Positions 60,029 through 64,000 of a stretch of DNA of 64,000 bases are shown piece by piece. The notes below the pieces were generated by a model, which saw nothing but the letters and a program-made list of their open reading frames with translations, did no database searches and was not told the origin of the DNA. Position 1 is the first letter of the stretch. Each line of letters opens with the position of its first letter. A program made the translations under genes and the position numbers. The stretch is from contig JAQFVV010000018.1 of NCBI GenBank assembly GCA_028023455.1, forward strand, positions 5,855,800-5,919,799, given 5' to 3'. Source of the stretch: Epiperipatus broadwayi (taxonomy: Eukaryota > Onychophora > Udeonychophora > Euonychophora > Peripatidae).

Positions 60029-60952
60029 TTTTCTTTATTACTTTGACAATGCTTCATATAATTATAACCCATTATTGACATTTCAATTGCCCCAGCAATC
60101 TTCTTCAGCACTATAACAAACACAATGCAAATACATGAATACAAATATACATTAACATATAATTTTACATTATATATATATATATATTTTATCTTATAAT
60201 CAATATTCATATACCTACATATTTTTATATACTTCTCTCTATATAATTATTATCTCTTTATATATAATACATTTTAACATTTTTTATATTTATCAATCAA
60301 TACTTCCTATAATCATATATATATATTATTTTTATTTCATTTACTTTTTATTTTATTCTTATTAATTTTTTTTTAATATTTAAGTCTAATGTATTATATT
60401 CATATTTTTATATCTTACATTAGAATTCATTATATTATCATTCAATAGGTGTAATTTTCTTTAATATATAATATTATTTTTTATTAGTAATTATTTTAAT
60501 CTATTTTTTATAATTTTTTAGCATATTTTATATCTAACTTTTACTTATATTTTCAAAGCTTAATTGTTAACTATTCAAACTTTTAAATTTTCCAGTTATA
60601 CTTAGTAGCTCCCTCTTTCTATTTTTTTTATTTAATTAAATCTCTTCTTATTTTTAATCCTTACTAATATTATCTTTATTTTAGATCTAGAAGCTCCCTC
60701 TTTTCATTTTATATATAATTAAATCTAAACTTATTTTTAATCCCTATTAATATGATTTTTATTTTTTTATTTTGTTAAATTTTTTTCAGGCCCAAATCTC
60801 TATTTAATGCTGGTTTAATATTAATATGAATAGCTTCTTTTATTTTTCTATCTCTTTTATTATTTGTAAATTGTATCATTTTTATACAATTCTTTCCAAA
60901 TCATCAATAGTGGGTTATAATTATATGAAGCATTGTAAAAGTAATAAAGAAA
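60029..60952. repeat. 49-nt inverted repeat around an AT-rich spacer
   Basis: 60029-60078 and 60904-60952 are reverse complements apart from a few mismatches (CTTCATATAATTATAACCCA with TGGGTTATAATTATATGAAG). The spacer of about 825 bp is extremely T-rich on + and has no gene. The pair forms the axis of the mirrored Penelope relics on either side. Confidence 0.85.
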
Positions 60953-61179
60953 GTAAAAGATATCAATATTATATGGATTTGGCAATGCAATAAAAAAGAT
61001 AAAGCTATATGGATTTTACTTTCTCAAGTCATTGATTTCTGAACAAACATTTGTTGCTAGGGTTTATAAATAATGTTGTTTCTTTTGTGATTGGATTTTT
61101 ATGATATTTCCCTGTGTGAAGAGGATTTGTGTAGATAATTGAAATGACTTGACAAAAAAAAGTTCATATAATAAATGTT

Positions 61180-61640
61180 CATGAATCATAGTTATTTATC
61201 GTCTATTATTAAGAAAATCTTGAATAGATTACAAAAAGAAATACTGAAAGAAAATATCAGATAAATTAACAAAAATCTTCAATGAATATAATATCAGAAA
61301 TTTTTAGAGTCATGGCACAGTGTGAAGAATTTTAATTCCTATGAAACATTACTTGAAATACTGAAAAATGTGAATTGCATCTATGAAATTCCATGTGAAT
61401 GTGGAAGAATATATTAGTGAAAATGAAACTAGTTGATCATTGAAAAATAATTAAAAGAACACAAAATAATATTAAAAAAAGTATCATGTCTGAAGCAGTA
61501 GATCATACATGTACCAGGCTAACATAAATTAGATTGGAAAAATACAAAAATATTGGATAGAGAGGAAAAAATAAAAAGTCTAAAATTTAAAGAATCTGCT
61601 CACATAAAAATAACATATAAACACCTTGAATCAATCTACT
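61180..61640 (+). pseudogene. Penelope-like GIY-YIG relic, right member of the mirror pair
   Basis: The plus strand carries NCIYEIPCECGR (about 61367-61410), the same nuclease core as at 31.9 kb. A stop follows where YIGET is expected, then KEHK and later KIKSLKFKESAHIK (about 61570-61620). Upstream, FNEYNIR (about 61275-61300) aligns with the ENLQ-type segment of the other copies. Inactive. It points away from the left member at 59.3-60.0 kb. Confidence 0.72.
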
Positions 61641-61760
61641 ATAATAACCTATAATTTTTAGAAATCATTTATTAATCTTGTCCTTTTAAAAGGAAAAAAT
61701 GGAGAAGTCAAAGTGATTCCTATAGATTAACATCCAAAATTTCTATAAATAATTGCCTTT

Positions 61761-61838
61761 GGCAGAATAGTCTAATTGATTAGAGCATCATCTCAAATTC
61801 AGTATATATAAATCTAAAGGCCACTAGTTCAATCCTCA
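61761..61838 (+). repeat. tRNA-like module downstream of the Penelope relic
   Basis: GGCAGAATAGTCTAATTGAT followed by TAGAGCATC gives a good Pol III A box. AGTTCAATCCTC, 50 nt further on, is a fair B box. It lies about 120 bp after the end of the GIY-YIG coding remnant and in the same orientation, as in the 31.5-kb locus. Confidence 0.65.
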
Positions 61839-61849
61839 TCTTAGACTGA

Positions 61850-62276
61850 CATTAGCGAGTAATAGCCAAAGAAAAGGAAACCAGTGTGTTATTTCTATTA
61901 GTTAAATGTAATAAAATCTTTTTTTTTTTGTAAAAATATTTAAGGATTCAATTATATGATGAAAATAACCCAACATTAACTAATAAATACTTCTACTACA
62001 AACTTTCAGAAAAATGTTATATACTCACAGTTTACCTTGCAAAGCTTTTTTTTAAAATTAATTATGTTTAAAATATAATACATATTTATAAATTGTGCAT
62101 ATATTATTGGTAAAACAGTTTACAATATTGTTAAAAACTATTTTTTATTTTTTTTTCAATGTTAATTTTTAGTTGCTTCTTGTAGAGCATTCATCAAACA
62201 CTTATTATTCATATATTAACCATGAATTGTCAAATGTACATAGATCTGAAATATGTTCTTTATTTAAAACCAGACA
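61850..62276. other. AT-rich non-coding stretch
   Basis: Nothing is recognised. Confidence 0.5.
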
Positions 62277-63030
62277 TCATATGACTCCTGCTTACATACA
62301 ATGCTATTCAATAACAAATCTTTTTCTTTCAGACTAATTATGCTACTTAGTATAAACTTTAGTAATCAATGGATTCCAGATAGTAGTGATTAATTAATAA
62401 ATTCCTAACCAGGATTGTTCTATTTGGTATCTTTAGACTAGTTCTTTTGAATCTAATCCACCTTTCATCTAACAACAATCTTTTACTTTTTGGTTTTACA
62501 TTGTTTTCAGCCTAAGCCAATTTGCTTATAAAATCATACAGGTCCGAATCCAACTCAATATCAATACATTTTTTTTTTTTTAATTTTTCAGTATCTTTTT
62601 GCCAGAATTGATTTATAACTAATAAGACATCACATGATCTCTGTTTACACAATGCTATTTAATAGCAAATCTTTTTTTTTTTCATCATAGTTATGCCAAC
62701 TACTGTAAGCTTTAGTAATCAGTAGATGCCAGATGGTGGTGTTTAATAAATCCCTATCCAGTGTTCTCCTATCCAATATCCCCAGACTACTAATTTCTAG
62801 CTTATGGCTTTTATCAGCAACATATATAGATACTGAACTGTTTTTAGATTTATATCATTATATAAACAAAGTGACTTAAATGGAAACAATATGTTTTTTT
62901 CAATTTGACCAGTAGTTTAACAGTAAAACAAAGAATGTTGCTAGAGGAAAGATGCATTAGATCCAAAAGATCCTAAGTGCATTGCTTTCAGATTCAAAAA
63001 CCTCCTCACATTCATAAAACTCCATTGAAC
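62277..63030. repeat. Two direct copies of a dispersed repeat
   Basis: Copy one (about 62277-62470) and copy two (about 62625-63030) share CAATGCTATT, ATAGCAAATCTTTTT-like and CTTTAGTAATCA phrases and the later CCCAGACTA/CTTTAGACTA block, in order. The offset is about 350 bp. Copy two continues into the AAAGATGCATTAGATCC block also present at 8395-8745. Family unknown. Confidence 0.6.
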
Positions 63031-63953
63031 ATTCAGATCATCTTCACTTAAGTATGCCATTTGTGAGATTTAATAATGGAAATGACATTCTAAGACTTTT
63101 GAAACATTTAGTAAAGAAGGCAGTTGTAATCCATTATTAGTTGTGATTCTTGAAAGTTCAGTGCTACAAGACATCAGAATTCTATGCTATTGACTCATAA
63201 TCTGAATGTAATTTTTTGATTGTGTAATTTTGCAGTGACTTTTTTTTGATTACATTTCCTATTAATAGAATTAGTTGTATTTATATTTTTTTTGCTTCTG
63301 TACATCCTGAAGTTGGAAAAAATATAAAAATTTATATTAGTCCTGCAGTGATCTCTCAATGACTGAAAATGATGAAGCTTAATTTTGCAATATATCCAGC
63401 ATCTTTGTGTTTTGATTTTTTTTAAAAAAACTTGTTTTACAAGTTTGATGTTTTATAGAATTTAACACAAAATTTCATTTTTAGGTTACATATACTATTT
63501 AGAAAAAACATTTTATCTTTTTTTTTTTAATAACAAATCTATTTGTAGTATCTTTATATTAATCTAAATGAATCTCTTTTCCTCCCCCCCCCCCTTTTTT
63601 TTTTTTTTTGCTTGTTAAAAAAATAAATACTGTACTCAAATTTACACTTAATTATTAAGGTAATGTTCTGGATTGCACTATTTAAAGTTATGCTATTTAA
63701 AAAAAAAAAAGTTTTTTTTCTGTTTTGGAATATTCCTAAATATAAGAAATAATTAAATAATAAAAACATTAATAAACATATTCACAACGGTTTGTTATTA
63801 TGTCAGCCTTTGGAAAAAAAAATAAAGCTTTATTAATAATTTATGTATACATATTATTTTATAAATTGATATTTCATATGTAGAAAATATTAAAATAAAT
63901 TAATTTCCACAGATTATACTTATAGTTCGTAGATTTAAAAAGATGAAGTAAAC
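63031..63953. other. AT-rich non-coding stretch
   Basis: No gene is recognised. A C-run followed by a T-run lies at about 63583-63609. Confidence 0.55.
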
Positions 63954-64000
63954 CAGGGGTCCCCAACTTTTTTGCACTTAAGAGCACATTCTATAATACT
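63954..64000. mobile_element. Probable hAT terminus, cut by the window end
   Basis: CAGGGGTCCCCAAC at 63954, followed by TTTTTTGCACTTAAGAGC, has the form of a hAT terminal inverted repeat. It is close to the ends at 5324 and 10862. The rest of the element lies outside the window. Confidence 0.55.

Noticed and set aside
60780-60820. Strong-looking 3' splice site (T-run then CAG)
   Set aside because: T-rich DNA produces such sites often, and no donor or open frame follows.
1-64000. CRISPR arrays, bacterial operons or rRNA genes
   Set aside because: No regularly spaced direct repeats with unique spacers, no dense coding and no rRNA-like conserved blocks. The window is eukaryotic in character.

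Overview
This window looks like an AT-rich metazoan nuclear genome. By eye it is roughly three-quarters A+T, CpG is scarce almost everywhere, and there are no bacterial-style operons. It contains many decayed transposons: non-LTR retrotransposons, Penelope-like elements, a Ty3/gypsy element and hAT DNA transposons. CpG becomes frequent in only two short tracts, 20.4-22.65 kb and 41.16-42.5 kb, which is what active promoters look like in a methylated genome. The mix of RTE-like and other LINEs, GIY-YIG Penelope elements and BED-finger hATs suits an invertebrate with a large repeat-rich genome. I cannot name the species. No complete protein-coding gene is visible, so the window is best read as intergenic or long-intron DNA with a few candidate exons on the + strand.

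Layout. 1-742: LINE endonuclease relic (-). 0.74-5.3 kb: non-coding, with one splice-bounded exon candidate at 4.63 kb. 5324-7823: hAT transposon with matched ends, a decayed target duplication and a broken transposase. 10261-10332: tRNA-Gly-like sequence with an A-tail. 10862-11717: non-autonomous hAT element with a perfect 8-bp target duplication and an internal minisatellite. 12770-13521: inverted-repeat element. 13.9-15.7 kb: LINE reverse transcriptase relic. 16.3-18.0 kb: 3' end of a Ty3/gypsy element with a probable LTR. 20.4-22.65 kb: CpG-rich promoter-like tract. 23379-28889: a 5.5-kb imperfect palindrome with arms of about 2.7 kb. 29.7-30.2 kb: RTE-like endonuclease relic. 31259-32532: Penelope GIY-YIG fragment between inverted repeats that each carry a tRNA-like module. 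38.4-39.1 kb, 42.9-43.5 kb, 44.7-45.6 kb and 52.85-55.5 kb: further LINE relics, the last being nearly full length. 59.3-61.85 kb: two divergent Penelope relics arranged as a mirror pair. 63954: the start of another hAT-like end at the window edge.

What stands out. Inverted (fold-back) structures occur at several scales: 55-bp hairpin, about 110 bp, about 340 bp, 323 bp and 2.7 kb arms. A tRNA-like module repeatedly accompanies the 3' end of Penelope-like elements. A possible host gene runs left to right, with a CpG-rich first exon at 41358-41437 just downstream of a CRE palindrome. Two distant splice-bounded segments, at 57501-57521 and 58369, keep its reading frame. All gene calls were made by eye, without database searches.
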